The notes under the pieces: model-generated
The model's database searches: none
Told to the model about the DNA's origin: nothing
What the model saw: the letters and a program-made list of their open reading frames with translations, nothing else
Position numbers and translations under genes: made by a program
Origin: Burkholderia cepacia GG4
GTDB taxonomy: Bacteria; Pseudomonadota; Gammaproteobacteria; Burkholderiales; Burkholderiaceae
Reading direction: 5' to 3'
Assembly: GCF_000292915.1 (NCBI RefSeq)
Contig: NC_018513.1
Span: forward strand, 1,302,001 to 1,366,000
DNA: 64,000 nt
In this document: positions 18,309 to 29,236 of the stretch, piece after piece
Layout of the letters: each line of letters starts with the position of its first letter
Numbering within the stretch: the stretch's first letter is position 1

Positions 18309-19037
18309 TTAATCGTCGAGCGTGAAGTTGAAGGGCAGCGTATGTGCGGCGCGGATCGCCTGTCCATTTTCGATATACGGCGGACAGGTACTGTCGCGCG
18401 TCGCATCGAGCGCGGCTTCGTCGAGACGCGGGTAGCCGCTGCTCTTCTGCAACTGGATGCTTTCGATCTTGCCCGTCACGCCGATGATGAAGTGAACATA
18501 GGCCGTGCCCGTTTCGCCGCGGCGGCGCGACATCGACGGATAGCTGGGTTTTACGAAATTGCAGGTGAGTGCCGATACGTTCTTCGGCGCGCTGACCTGC
18601 ATCGTCTCGCGAGCCGGGCCGGGTGTGGCGGCCGGCGCAGCAGGTGCCGGTGCGGCGGGAGCGGGCGTTGGATCGGCAGCCGCCGGCGCGGGCGTCGGCG
18701 AGGGCGATTGCGCGACCGGCTGAGGCGTCGGCTTGACTGCCTTCTGCACGGGCTTCGGCTCGACCTTGGGCTTCTCGCGCGGCGTGGGCTTCGGCGGTGC
18801 GGGCTGCGCGGCCGACTGGACCGCGACCGGCTGGGCAGCAGGCGCAGGCGGAATGAGTTGCGCGGTGATCGACTGGACCTCGATCTCCTTCGGCGGCGGC
18901 GCGTTGCGATGGAGCCAGGCGGCCGTCAGCATGATCGCGTGTGCGGCAAGCACACCGACCGCGACGGTAATGACCCGGGGATTCATACGGGGGGCAGCCG
19001 GCAAGACGCCGGCAGGAGCGGATTGCGAAGCCTGCAT
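18309..19037 (-). CDS. tonB: TonB energy transducer
   Basis: A 242-residue protein anchored by one N-terminal helix (VITVAVGVLAAHAIMLTAAW, containing the His important for ExbBD coupling). A periplasm-spanning linker rich in Pro, Ala and Lys follows (about residues 50-150), then the C-terminal TonB domain (PSYPSMSRRRGETGTAYVHF, SSGYPRLDEAALDATR). Starts at 19037 or at the internal Met at 18986 are both possible. It couples the ExbBD motor to outer-membrane receptors. Regulation by Fur is inferred from the promoter upstream of bfd. Confidence 0.94.
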   Translation of the reverse strand: MQASQSAPAGVLPAAPRMNPRVITVAVGVLAAHAIMLTAAWLHRNAPPPKEIEVQSITAQLIPPAPAAQPVAVQSAAQPAPPKPTPREKPKVEPKPVQKAVKPTPQPVAQSPSPTPAPAAADPTPAPAAPAPAAPAATPGPARETMQVSAPKNVSALTCNFVKPSYPSMSRRRGETGTAYVHFIIGVTGKIESIQLQKSSGYPRLDEAALDATRDSTCPPYIENGQAIRAAHTLPFNFTLDD

Positions 19038-19088
19038 GTTAGCTTGAAAGAACGACGTCGCACCCGGGGCGCGGCGGGTGAATCGGTA

Positions 19089-19151
19089 TCACTTGCGGAA
19101 GATCAGCAGCGAGATGCACACGGTGGTCACAAATCCGATCAGCAATTCCAT
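19089..19151 (-). CDS. 20-residue hydrophobic membrane micropeptide
   Basis: A very short ORF, MELLIGFVTTVCISLLIFRK, one predicted transmembrane helix ending in a basic Arg-Lys. It is supported by AAGGAG 7 nt before the ATG and by its position between bfd and tonB on the same strand, about 50 nt upstream of the tonB start. I do not recognise a family. It could be a genuine accessory of the TonB-ExbBD complex, a leader peptide for tonB translation, or a chance ORF. Confidence 0.5.
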   Translation of the reverse strand: MELLIGFVTTVCISLLIFRK

Positions 19152-19254
19152 GACAGGCTCCTTGGCAGGTAAGCCGCTGGCTCGCGCGGAAGGTGGCTTG
19201 CTGACGGTTGAAACAAAAAATGCGGCCGGGCCGCATGCGCACGCTCGGTGCCGC

Positions 19255-19491
19255 TCAGGCGGCCTTGCGGTCGTAGAACGTCACCGGGATGGGGTGAGCG
19301 TGGTGCTCGACACCGCACTGGCTCGCGCAAATACCTTGCTCTGCCATGAGGTCACGCACGGACTCCTCGCACTTGCCGCAGCACGTGGCCACGCCGAGTT
19401 CGAACTGGAGTTCATCGAAAGAGCTCACGCCCTCGGCGAGGGACGCGCGAATCTTGCGGTCGGAAACAGACTTGCACACGCAGACGATCAT
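19255..19491 (-). CDS. bfd: Bacterioferritin-associated ferredoxin
   Basis: A 78-residue [2Fe-2S] protein that docks on bacterioferritin and reduces its iron core to release iron in starvation. The cluster ligands are Cys4 and Cys6 (MIVCVCKSVSD) and Cys38 and Cys41 (GVATCCGKCEE). The C-terminal tail carries extra Cys and His (GICASQCGVEHHAH), longer than the E. coli protein. It is first in an operon with tonB-exbBD, so iron mobilisation and TonB uptake are turned on together. Its promoter overlaps a strong Fur box. Confidence 0.94.
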   Translation of the reverse strand: MIVCVCKSVSDRKIRASLAEGVSSFDELQFELGVATCCGKCEESVRDLMAEQGICASQCGVEHHAHPIPVTFYDRKAA

Positions 19492-19516
19492 GGTGAGTTG
19501 CGATAGCTAACGTTAA

Positions 19517-19531
19517 TGCGAATTATTATCA
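19517..19531. promoter_or_regulatory. Fur box of bfd-tonB-exbBD
   Basis: On the minus strand TGATAATAATTCGCA: 12 of 14 matches to the 7-1-7 Fur consensus, the best in the window. It covers the -10 box of the bfd promoter. Confidence 0.85.
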
Positions 19532-19553
19532 TTAAATTTGCGGGCGTTGACAA
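19525..19553 (-). promoter_or_regulatory. Promoter of bfd-tonB-exbBD
   Basis: Minus strand: -35 TTGTCA (19548-19553), 17-bp spacer, -10 GATAAT (19525-19530) embedded in the Fur box. Confidence 0.75.
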
Positions 19554-19650
19554 GCCTGGGTTCGGCTTTTTTTAAGGTCATCGGACCCTTGAAACGGCGG
19601 GAGCGACACGGCCGCGGGGAGCGGGTGCGCCGGCGGTGTGCCGGCCTGCG

Positions 19651-20514
19651 TCAGGCGGTCGCGCAGGCGCGCGCGTTCGGCGAGGAAATGGTGACGGATT
19701 CGACCGATGCGTCGAGGCCGAGCAGCGTCGACGCGAGTGCACGCAGTTGCTGGCCGTCGCTCGTCGAGCAGAAGCGCGGCGGCGCGGCCCGCGTGCCGGC
19801 CGGCGCGCGCAGGCCGCGTTCGTCGAGTACCCGAGCGAGCTGGCGGGCGACGGCATCGCTCGTGTCGACGATCGTCAGGCGGTCGCCCACAAGGTCACGA
19901 ATCGTTTCCGTGAAGAACGGGTAATGCGTGCAGCCGAGCACCAGCGTATCGGCGCCGTCGTCGAGCATCGGCTGCAGGTAACGGTCGAGCAACGCGCGCA
20001 ACGCGGGCGAGTTCGTGTCGCCGCGCTCGATCGCTTCGACGAGCCCGTGGCCGGGCTGGCAGATGAAGCGACGGCCGGCGCCGTAACGGTCGAGCAACGC
20101 CTGGAAGCGCGGGCTGTTCAGCGTCGATTGCGTGGCGAGGACGCCCGCGACGCCACTCGCGGACAGCGCGGCGGCCGGTTTGATGCCCGGCTCGACACCG
20201 ACGAGCGGCATCGACAGGCGTTCGCGGATGGCCGCGATCGCCCGCGCCGTTGCGGTGTTGCACGCGATGACGAGCGCTTTCGCCCCCTCGCGAGCGAGCC
20301 ACTCGCCGATGGCCAGCGTGCGTTCCGTAATGAACGCCTCGTCGCGCGGACCATACGGCGCATGGTGCGAATCGGCGACGTAGACGAACGATTCGCCGGG
20401 CAGGTGCGCGCGCACGGCGCGCAGCACCGACAGGCCGCCGAGCCCCGAATCGAAGATTCCGACGGGGGCGGCGGGGCGGACCCCGGAAGCGGCTGGCTGG
20501 TTCGTCAACGTCAT
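19651..20514 (-). CDS. murI: Glutamate racemase
   Basis: A 287-residue cofactor-independent racemase that supplies D-glutamate for peptidoglycan. IGIFDSGLGGLSV-type start (GIFDSGLGGLSVLRAVR) carries the conserved Asp, and the two catalytic Cys lie in LVIACNTATA (Cys85) and VLGCTHYPF (Cys195). Length is normal for the family. It is downstream of bfr on the same strand, 37 bp apart, so it may share its transcript. Confidence 0.95.
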   Translation of the reverse strand: MTLTNQPAASGVRPAAPVGIFDSGLGGLSVLRAVRAHLPGESFVYVADSHHAPYGPRDEAFITERTLAIGEWLAREGAKALVIACNTATARAIAAIRERLSMPLVGVEPGIKPAAALSASGVAGVLATQSTLNSPRFQALLDRYGAGRRFICQPGHGLVEAIERGDTNSPALRALLDRYLQPMLDDGADTLVLGCTHYPFFTETIRDLVGDRLTIVDTSDAVARQLARVLDERGLRAPAGTRAAPPRFCSTSDGQQLRALASTLLGLDASVESVTISSPNARACATA

Positions 20515-20551
20515 GCGGACGGCGCGGTGGCGGTCGTGGAGAGGGGGGCAG

Positions 20552-21028
20552 TTACTCGGGCGAACCCATCATCGTCTGCTGGTAGTTCTGCAGGCCGACC
20601 TTGCCGATCAGGTCGATCTGCGTTTCCAGCCAGTCGATGTGCTCTTCGGTGTCGTCGAGGATCTTTTCGAAGATCTCGCGCGACACGTAGTCACGCACCG
20701 ATTCGCAGTAGGCGATCGCTTCCTTGCACGTGGCCTGCGAGATCTGCTCGAGCTTCAGGTCGCACTTCAGGATCTCTTCGGTTTCCTCGCCGACCAGCAG
20801 CTTGTGCAGGTCCTGCAGGTTCGGCAGGCCGTCGAGCATGAACACGCGTTCGATGAGCCAGTCGGCATGCTTCATTTCGCCGATCGATTCGTCGTATTCG
20901 TGCTTGCCGAGCTTGTCGAGGCCCCAGTGCTTGTACATGCGCGCATGCAGGAAGTACTGGTTGATCGCCGTGAGTTCGTTCTTCAGCTGGGCGTTCAGGT
21001 ATTCGATGACTTTCTTGTCGCCTTGCAT
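20552..21028 (-). CDS. bfr: Bacterioferritin
   Basis: A 158-residue heme-containing ferritin that forms 24-mers and stores iron. Met52, the axial heme ligand shared between subunits, is in GEMKHADWL. In E. coli numbering the ferroxidase ligands Glu18, Glu51, His54, Glu94 and His130 are present, but position 127 is Thr (DDTEEHIDW) where E. coli has Glu. The neighbour bfd encodes the partner reductase. A weak Fur-like stretch lies near 21124-21138. Confidence 0.95.
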   Translation of the reverse strand: MQGDKKVIEYLNAQLKNELTAINQYFLHARMYKHWGLDKLGKHEYDESIGEMKHADWLIERVFMLDGLPNLQDLHKLLVGEETEEILKCDLKLEQISQATCKEAIAYCESVRDYVSREIFEKILDDTEEHIDWLETQIDLIGKVGLQNYQQTMMGSPE

Positions 21029-21180
21029 GGCTGTTCCTTGTTCAGTGGGGCTTCAGAAACCGAACGATAATCGCTCGAACGAGAAAAGCCAAGCCTCAAA
21101 GCCTTGTCGGGCCGGCCTTTTGCATGTAATGAGAATCAGCCTTGCATAACCGGCCGCGCTCAATAACGAGAACGAGAAGT

Positions 21181-21209
21181 AAAAAGGCCGGACTCCCGTC
21201 CGGCCCTTC
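21181..21209 (-). terminator. Terminator downstream of fumarase
   Basis: Minus strand: GGGCCGGAC-GGGA-GTCCGGCCTTTTT, 13 nt after the fumarase stop. Confidence 0.88.
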
Positions 21210-21221
21210 GTGCGAGCGCGC

Positions 21222-22745
21222 TTAAGCGGTTGCGACCGGGATCTTGCCGATCTTCGCCTGCCACTCCTTCGGACCGGTCTGGTGCACCGACGTGCCCGAC
21301 GAGTCGACGGCCACCGTCACCGGCATGTCCTGCACGTCGAACTCGTAGATCGCTTCCATGCCGAGGTCTTCGAACGCGAGCACCTTCGCGCCGCGGATCG
21401 CCTTCGACACGAGGTACGCCGCACCGCCGACCGCCATCAGGTACGCAGCCTTGTGCTTCTTGATCGCGTCGATCGCGACCGGGCCGCGTTCTGCCTTGCC
21501 GACCATCGAGATCAGGCCCGTCTGGGCGAGCATCGTCTCGGTGAACTTGTCCATCCGCGTGGCCGTCGTCGGGCCGGCCGGGCCGACCACTTCGTCACGC
21601 ACCGGATCGACCGGGCCGACGTAGTAGATCACACGGTTCGTGAAGTCGACCGGCAGCTTCTCGCCCTTCGCGAGCATGTCGGCGATGCGCTTGTGCGCGG
21701 CGTCGCGGCCCGTGAGCATCTTGCCCGACAGCAGCAGCGTCTGGCCCGGCGCCCAGCTCGCGACTTCTTCCGGCGTCAGCGTGTTCAGGTCGACGCGCTT
21801 GCTGGTTTCGGTGTTCGGTTCCCACTGGACCTTCGGCCAGGCGTCGAGCGACGGCGCCTCGAGCTTCGCGGGGCCCGAGCCGTCGAGCACGAAGTGCGCG
21901 TGACGCGTCGCCGCGCAGTTCGGGATCAGTGCGACCGGCTTCGATGCCGCGTGCGTCGGAGCGGCCATGATCTTCACGTCGAGCACGGTCGCGAGGCCGC
22001 CGAGGCCCTGCGCGCCGATGCCGAGCGCGTTGACCTTTTCATGCAGCTCGACGCGCAGTTCCTCGACCCAGTCCTTCGGGCCGCGCGCGATGATTTCCTG
22101 GATGTCGATCGGCTCCATCAGCGATTCCTTCGCCATCAGCATCGCCTTTTCAGCGGTGCCGCCGATGCCGATCCCGAGCATGCCCGGCGGGCACCAGCCC
22201 GCGCCCATCGTCGGGACGGTCTTCAGTACCCAGTCGACGATCGAGTCGGACGGGTTCAGCATCACGAACTTCGACTTGTTCTCCGAGCCGCCGCCCTTCG
22301 CCGCGACCTGCACGTCGACCTTGTCGCCCGGCACGATCTCGTAGTGGATCACGGCCGGGGTGTTGTCCTTGGTGTTCTTGCGGGCGCCTTCCGGCGGATT
22401 GACGATCGATGCGCGCAGCACGTTGTCCGGGTGCGTGTAACCGCGGCGCACGCCTTCGTTGATCATGTCGGTGAGGCCCATCGTCGCGCCGTCCCAGCGC
22501 ACGTCCATGCCGACCTTCACGAAGATCGTGACGATGCCGGTGTCCTGGCAGATCGGGCGCTTGCCTTCCGCGCACATGCGGCTGTTCGTGAGGATCTGCG
22601 CGATCGCGTCCTTCGCGGCCGGGCTCTCTTCCAGCTCGTACGCGCGGCCGAGTGCCTGGATGTAGTCGAGCGGGTGGTAGTAGCTGATGTACTGCAGCGA
22701 ATCCGCGATGCTCTGGATCAGGTCTTCCTGTTTGATGACGGTCAT
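21222..22745 (-). CDS. fumA: Fumarate hydratase, class I (Fe-S)
   Basis: A 507-residue oxygen-sensitive [4Fe-4S] fumarase catalysing fumarate to malate in the TCA cycle. Alpha and beta parts are fused in one chain. Cluster Cys candidates lie in RPICQDTGIVTIFV, GAGWCPPGMLGIGIGG and LIPNCAATRHAHF. The beta part holds LLLSGKMLTGRDAAHKRI and VGPAGPTTATRMD, diagnostic of the class. The start MTVIKQEDLIQSIADSLQY is normal. It follows yqhA by 34 bp and may share its transcript. Confidence 0.95.
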   Translation of the reverse strand: MTVIKQEDLIQSIADSLQYISYYHPLDYIQALGRAYELEESPAAKDAIAQILTNSRMCAEGKRPICQDTGIVTIFVKVGMDVRWDGATMGLTDMINEGVRRGYTHPDNVLRASIVNPPEGARKNTKDNTPAVIHYEIVPGDKVDVQVAAKGGGSENKSKFVMLNPSDSIVDWVLKTVPTMGAGWCPPGMLGIGIGGTAEKAMLMAKESLMEPIDIQEIIARGPKDWVEELRVELHEKVNALGIGAQGLGGLATVLDVKIMAAPTHAASKPVALIPNCAATRHAHFVLDGSGPAKLEAPSLDAWPKVQWEPNTETSKRVDLNTLTPEEVASWAPGQTLLLSGKMLTGRDAAHKRIADMLAKGEKLPVDFTNRVIYYVGPVDPVRDEVVGPAGPTTATRMDKFTETMLAQTGLISMVGKAERGPVAIDAIKKHKAAYLMAVGGAAYLVSKAIRGAKVLAFEDLGMEAIYEFDVQDMPVTVAVDSSGTSVHQTGPKEWQAKIGKIPVATA

Positions 22746-22779
22746 GGCTGAGACTCTGTGGGGACTGTGGGGAATGCGT

Positions 22780-23385
22780 TTATGCGTTGACGGCTGCTTC
22801 GGCCGGCTTGCGGGACACGGCCGCTACGGGCGCGTGCGACTCGTGGAAATGGGCCGGGTGCGTGTGGGTCGTCAGGCGGTCGACCCACGCCATCACGAGC
22901 GCCGACACGAGGAACGACACGTGGATGATCACCTGCCACATGATCGCGTGCGTCGTGTGCTGGTCCGGGTTGATGAAGGTCTTCAGCAGGTGGATCGACG
23001 AAATGCTGATCAGCGCCATCGACAGCTTGACCTTCAGCACGCCCGCGTTCACATGGTCGAGCCACTCGGGCTCGTCGGGATGGCCCTCGATGCCGAGGCG
23101 CGACACGAACGTTTCGTAGCCGCCGACGATCACCATGATCAGCAGGTTCGAGATCATCACGACGTCGATCAGGCCGAGCACCGCGAGCATCACGCTGATT
23201 TCGTCGAGGCTCGTCGCGTGCGACAGCAGGTGCCAGACTTCCTTCAGGAACAGGAACACGTAGACGGCCTGCGCGACGATCAGGCCCAGATAAAGCGGAA
23301 CCTGGAGCCAGCGGCTCATGAAGATCAGCGCGGGCAGCGGGCGCAGCGGACGACGGGCGGGGCCGGGCGAATGCGGGGCAGACAT
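22780..23385 (-). CDS. YqhA/UPF0114 family membrane protein
   Basis: A 201-residue inner-membrane protein with about four helices. It belongs to the UPF0114 (YqhA, TIGR00645) family, recognised by [22 protein letters not shown] and by [20 protein letters not shown]. The function is unknown. It lies directly upstream of fumarase on the same strand, an association I cannot explain functionally. The C-terminal tail is His-rich ([12 protein letters not shown]), which could bind metal. Confidence 0.88.
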   Translation of the reverse strand: MSAPHSPGPARRPLRPLPALIFMSRWLQVPLYLGLIVAQAVYVFLFLKEVWHLLSHATSLDEISVMLAVLGLIDVVMISNLLIMVIVGGYETFVSRLGIEGHPDEPEWLDHVNAGVLKVKLSMALISISSIHLLKTFINPDQHTTHAIMWQVIIHVSFLVSALVMAWVDRLTTHTHPAHFHESHAPVAAVSRKPAEAAVNA

Positions 23386-23498
23386 GATGGTGGTACGGGC
23401 GCGGTGCGCAGGTATCGGGGGTAATCTCGAAAAGGCGCGCTATTGTAACGCGTCGGCCGGCGCGGCTGCAGCGACGCGCCGGTGCAGCCGGGGACGGA

Positions 23499-24416
23499 TC
23501 AGGATGCGGCGGCCGGCACGCGCTTCACGCGCAGGCTCGCGAGCACGATGCCGGTGACCACGCACGCCAGCGCGATGCCGTGCGCGAGCGTCGGGCGCTC
23601 GCCGAGGAACACGATCCCGTATGCGGCGGCCGCCACCGGCAGCACCGCGCTGAACACGCCGGCGAGGCTGCCCGGCACGTGCCGGATCCCCTTCATCCAC
23701 AGCCAGAACGAGAAGATGCTGGCCGACAGCCCGTACCAGACGACGAGCGCCCAGGTGCCGGCCGGCACGCTCGCGTAATCGAAATGCCACAGCGCCGTCG
23801 CGCCGAGCGGCAGCATCAGGCACAGGCCGAACAGGTGCGTGTATGCACAGATGTCGATCGGCGCGAGCGTCTGCGTGAGCCGGCGCGACAGGATCACGTA
23901 GATCGATTCGCAGCACACGGCGCCGAGGATCAGCAGGTTGCCGGTCAGCGAGCCGGACGACGTGCCGCCGGCGCCGTGCGCGGATGCGCTGCCTGCGGCG
24001 CCGTTGGCGAGGTTGATCGTCACGACGCCGGCGATCGCGAGCGCGATCGACACGAGCGCACGGCCGTTCGGTTTTTCACGCAGGATCAGCCACGCGAACA
24101 GCGCGACGATCGCGGGGATCGTGCTCGTGATCACGCCGGCCGCGACCGCGCTGGTGCGCTGCACGCCGTTGAGCATCAGCAGCGTGAACATGAAGGTGCC
24201 GAAGAAAGCCTGCAGGAACAGGTTCAGCCACTCGGCGCGGCGGACCGCGCGCATCTTCACCGGGCTGAACAGCGGCCACAGCACGGCGATCGCGATCACG
24301 AAGCGCAGCGTGGCGAGGATGGCGACCGGGACGAAGACGACGATGGATTTGCCGATACCGACGTTGCTGCCGACGAATAGCATCGACAGGATGAGGAAGA
24401 GGGCGTAGCGATTCAA
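23499..24416 (-). CDS. EamA/DMT family transporter
   Basis: A 305-residue drug/metabolite transporter with ten predicted helices in two EamA repeats (first RYALFLILSMLFVGSNVGIG, with TSAVAAGVITSTIPAIVALF closing it; second begins NLLILGAVCCESIYVILSRR). Members export or import small metabolites such as amino acids or nucleosides; the substrate is unknown. It lies upstream of yqhA with a 113-bp gap and has its back to acs. Confidence 0.88.
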   Translation of the reverse strand: MNRYALFLILSMLFVGSNVGIGKSIVVFVPVAILATLRFVIAIAVLWPLFSPVKMRAVRRAEWLNLFLQAFFGTFMFTLLMLNGVQRTSAVAAGVITSTIPAIVALFAWLILREKPNGRALVSIALAIAGVVTINLANGAAGSASAHGAGGTSSGSLTGNLLILGAVCCESIYVILSRRLTQTLAPIDICAYTHLFGLCLMLPLGATALWHFDYASVPAGTWALVVWYGLSASIFSFWLWMKGIRHVPGSLAGVFSAVLPVAAAAYGIVFLGERPTLAHGIALACVVTGIVLASLRVKRVPAAAS

Positions 24417-24470
24417 GCTGGAATCCGGGAGGCGAGTTCAGTTAGGATTGTAGGGTCGTGGTTGTAACAG

Positions 24471-24508
24471 CGTAAAGCTGACCGTAAAGCGGCTGACCGC
24501 AAAGCGGC
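24471..24508. repeat. Three imperfect copies of a CGTAAAGCGGCTGAC-like unit
   Basis: CGTAAAGCTGAC, CGTAAAGCGGCTGAC and CGCAAAGCGGC follow each other in the EamA-acs spacer. The rest of 24417-24748 shows a GC-rich inverted repeat (GGCGCCGCG) but no gene. Confidence 0.6.
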
Positions 24509-24748
24509 GCCGCGCGGCGTGCGAAACGGCGGCGCCGCGTAAGTGACGGGTAAGTTCGAGCGCTTATCGTGGAAACGGTCGTGCCGGACGATCACCGTCG
24601 CGTGACGTGGTGCGGTGCAGCATCGTGCGCAGCCTTCGGGCCGCGCGCGGGTGGGTGGGAGACAGCGGCGCGCATGCGCCGGCCAAGACGCGCGGCGCGC
24701 ACGATCGCGCCGCCATGCAGAGGATTCATGTTCACCAAGGGGTTGTCG

Positions 24749-26731
<1,983 letters not shown>

Positions 26732-26760
26732 TCGCGCCTGTTGCGCGCGTTGCGCGCACG

Positions 26761-26804
26761 AGCCCCTGCGCGGCAATCCCGATTGTCCGTGCAGGGGCTT
26801 TTTG
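26761..26804 (+). terminator. Terminator after acs
   Basis: AGCCCCTGC, an internal loop of about 20 nt and GCAGGGGCTTTTTGC, 30 nt after the acs stop. Confidence 0.8.
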
Positions 26805-26816
26805 CTAAATAACGGC

Positions 26817-27161
26817 ATGACCGTTCCGTCCCGTCCGGCGCCTGCCGCGCCGCCGCCCGTACCCGAACCGCTCGCGCGTGCCCACGCGCGTTATTGGCGC
26901 TTCAACGTCGCGCTGATCCTGGTGCTGATGGCGATCGGCTTCTCGGTGTCGTTCATCGTGCCGTTCTTCGCGCCCGCGCTGGCGGGCATCCGCTTTGCCG
27001 GTTTCAGCCTGCCGTTCTATGTCGGCGCGCAGGGCGCGATTCTCGTGTATCTCGTGTTGATCGTCGTCTACATCGGCCTGATGCAGCGCGCAGACCGCAT
27101 GCTGCGGCGTGCATACGACGAACATGCTGCGCACGCGAGCAATGTGCAAAATGCCCGCTGA
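26817..27161 (+). CDS. DUF4212 family small subunit of a sodium/solute symporter
   Basis: A 114-residue membrane protein with two helices (FNVALILVLMAIGFSVSFIV and ILVYLVLIVVYIGLM) and a Pro/Ala-rich N-terminus. It matches DUF4212, the small partner found just before sodium:solute symporters of the VC2705 group. The helix pattern RYWRFN-x-A is typical. The symporter starts 4 bp after its stop, so the two are translated together. Confidence 0.9.
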   Translation: MTVPSRPAPAAPPPVPEPLARAHARYWRFNVALILVLMAIGFSVSFIVPFFAPALAGIRFAGFSLPFYVGAQGAILVYLVLIVVYIGLMQRADRMLRRAYDEHAAHASNVQNAR

Positions 27162-27164
27162 TCC

Positions 27165-29180
27165 ATGCTCACGCATCGACTGATTCGCGCGTACGCGCTC
27201 TACACGCTCGGCTTTCTCGGGTTCGTGCTGCTGCTGTGGCGGATCGAGCGCGCGACCGGTTCCGGCGTCTGGATCGGCTACGTGTTCCTGTTCGTGCCGA
27301 TTGCCGTGTATGCGGTGATCGGGCTGCTGTCGCGCACGTCCGATCTCGTCGAGTACTACGTGGCGGGGCGGCGCGTGCCGTCCGCGTTCAACGGGATGGC
27401 GACGGCGGCCGACTGGCTCTCGGCGGCGTCGTTCATCGGCCTCGCCGGTTCGCTTTACGCAACCGGCTACGATGCGCTCGCCTACGTGATGGGGTGGACG
27501 GGCGGCTTCTGCCTCGTCGCCTTCCTGCTCGCGCCGTATGTGCGCAAGCTCGCGCGCTACACGATTCCCGATTTTCTCGGCACGCGTTTTTCGAGCACCG
27601 CGGTGCGCGCGCTCGCGGCCGGTGCGGCGATCCTGTGTTCGTTCGTCTATCTGGTTGCGCAGATTCAGGGGATCGGCCTGATCGCGACGCGCTTCATCGG
27701 CGTCGACTTCGCGATCGGGATCTTCTGCGGGCTCGCGGGCATTCTCGTGTGCTCGTTTCTCGGCGGGATGCGCGCGGTTACGTGGACGCAGGTCGCGCAG
27801 TACATCATCCTGATCAGCGCGATTTTGATACCGGTGTCGCTGATCGCGATGAAGAACGGGCTCGGGCCGGTGCCGCAATTCAATTACGGCAAGCTGATGG
27901 AGCGCGTGGCGGCGCGCGAGGCGCAGGTGCGCGACGCGGCGGCGGAGCAGCAGGTGCGCGACGCGTATCGGCGGCAGGCCGCGGTCGTCCAGGGGCAGCT
28001 CGATCGCTTGCCCGCATCGTATGCGGACGCACGCCGGCAACTCGTCGACCAGCTTGCGGATCTGCGGCGCCACAACGGGCCGCTGCGCGAGATCAACCAG
28101 CGCGAGCGCGAACTGGCCGACTTCCCGCGCGACCCGACGGCGGCACGCGTGACGTGGACCCAGGCGCGCGACGACCTGCTGGCCCGGGCCGAGCCGCCGG
28201 TGCCGATGCACGAGCCGTTTCCGGCCGCGAACGACGACGAGCGCAAGCCGCGCGAACGGAATTTCCTCGCGCTGCTGTTGTGCCTGTCGCTCGGCACCGC
28301 GAGCCTGCCGCACATCCTCACGCGCTACAACACGACGACGTCGGTTGCGTCTGCGCGCCGCTCGGTCGGCTGGACGCTGTTCTTCATCGCGCTGTTCTAC
28401 CTGAGCGTGCCGGTGCTCGCGGTGATGATCAAGTACGAGATCCTCACCAACCTCGTCGGGCGGCCGATCGCCGAACTGCCCGCGTGGGTCACGCAGTGGC
28501 ATCACTTCGAACCTGACCTGATCAGCATCGTCGAGGTGATTCGCGACGGCATCGTCCACTGGTCGGAAATCCAGATGCAGCCGGACATGGTCGTGCTGGC
28601 CGCGCCGGAGATCGCGGGGTTGCCGTATGTCGTGTCGGGACTGATCGCGGCCGGTGCGCTGGCTGCGGCGCTGTCGACCGCGGACGGGTTGCTGCTGACG
28701 ATCGCGAACGCGCTGTCACACGATGTTTACTACTGCATGGTGGCGCCGGACGCGTCGAGCCAGCGACGCGTGACGATCTCGAAGGTGCTGCTGCTCGGGG
28801 TGGCGCTGTTCGCGTCGTATGTCGCGTCGCTCAATACGGGGAAGATTTTGTTTCTGGTGGGGGCGGCGTTTTCGCTCGCGGCTTCAAGTTTCTTTCCCGT
28901 GCTCGTGCTCGGGGTGTTCTGGAAGCGCACGACCACGCGCGGTGCGATCGCCGGGATGGTGACGGGGCTCGCGGTCTGTGTGTATTACATCGTGTCGACG
29001 TATCCGTACGTCACGCAGCTGACGGGGTTTGTCGGACGTACCTGGTTCGGGATCGAGCCGATCAGTTCGGGCGTGTTTGGTGTGCCGGCGGGGTTTGCGG
29101 TGGCGATCGCGGTGAGTCTGCTCGATCGACCGCCGGATGAATATACGCGGGCGTTGGTGGATTACATTCGGCATCCATGA
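27165..29180 (+). CDS. Sodium:solute symporter (VC2705/ActP-like) with long hydrophilic insert
   Basis: A 671-residue inner-membrane symporter with about 13 helices. It shows SSS-family motifs YYVAGRRVPSAFNGMATAADW and SLGTASLPHILTRYNTT. The family includes acetate/propionate carriers, and proximity to acs supports a short-chain acid substrate (inference). Around residues 235-365 there is a highly charged, helix-prone insert (for example VAAREAQVRDAAAEQQVRDA) absent from ActP, which makes it longer than the usual 550 residues. It is paired with the DUF4212 subunit. Confidence 0.9.
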   Translation: MLTHRLIRAYALYTLGFLGFVLLLWRIERATGSGVWIGYVFLFVPIAVYAVIGLLSRTSDLVEYYVAGRRVPSAFNGMATAADWLSAASFIGLAGSLYATGYDALAYVMGWTGGFCLVAFLLAPYVRKLARYTIPDFLGTRFSSTAVRALAAGAAILCSFVYLVAQIQGIGLIATRFIGVDFAIGIFCGLAGILVCSFLGGMRAVTWTQVAQYIILISAILIPVSLIAMKNGLGPVPQFNYGKLMERVAAREAQVRDAAAEQQVRDAYRRQAAVVQGQLDRLPASYADARRQLVDQLADLRRHNGPLREINQRERELADFPRDPTAARVTWTQARDDLLARAEPPVPMHEPFPAANDDERKPRERNFLALLLCLSLGTASLPHILTRYNTTTSVASARRSVGWTLFFIALFYLSVPVLAVMIKYEILTNLVGRPIAELPAWVTQWHHFEPDLISIVEVIRDGIVHWSEIQMQPDMVVLAAPEIAGLPYVVSGLIAAGALAAALSTADGLLLTIANALSHDVYYCMVAPDASSQRRVTISKVLLLGVALFASYVASLNTGKILFLVGAAFSLAASSFFPVLVLGVFWKRTTTRGAIAGMVTGLAVCVYYIVSTYPYVTQLTGFVGRTWFGIEPISSGVFGVPAGFAVAIAVSLLDRPPDEYTRALVDYIRHP

Positions 29181-29236
29181 GCGGGGCGGCTCGGGAAGGC
29201 CTGCGGTTCGGGGACGGAGCGGTTGACCCACAAACG

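Noticed and set aside
19552..19574. Hairpin AAGCC...GGCTT followed by seven T on the plus strand
   Set aside because: No plus-strand gene ends before it, and it overlaps the bfd promoter -35 region; probably coincidental.
21124..21138. Possible Fur box upstream of bfr
   Set aside because: Only about 9 of 14 consensus positions match, too weak to list as a site.
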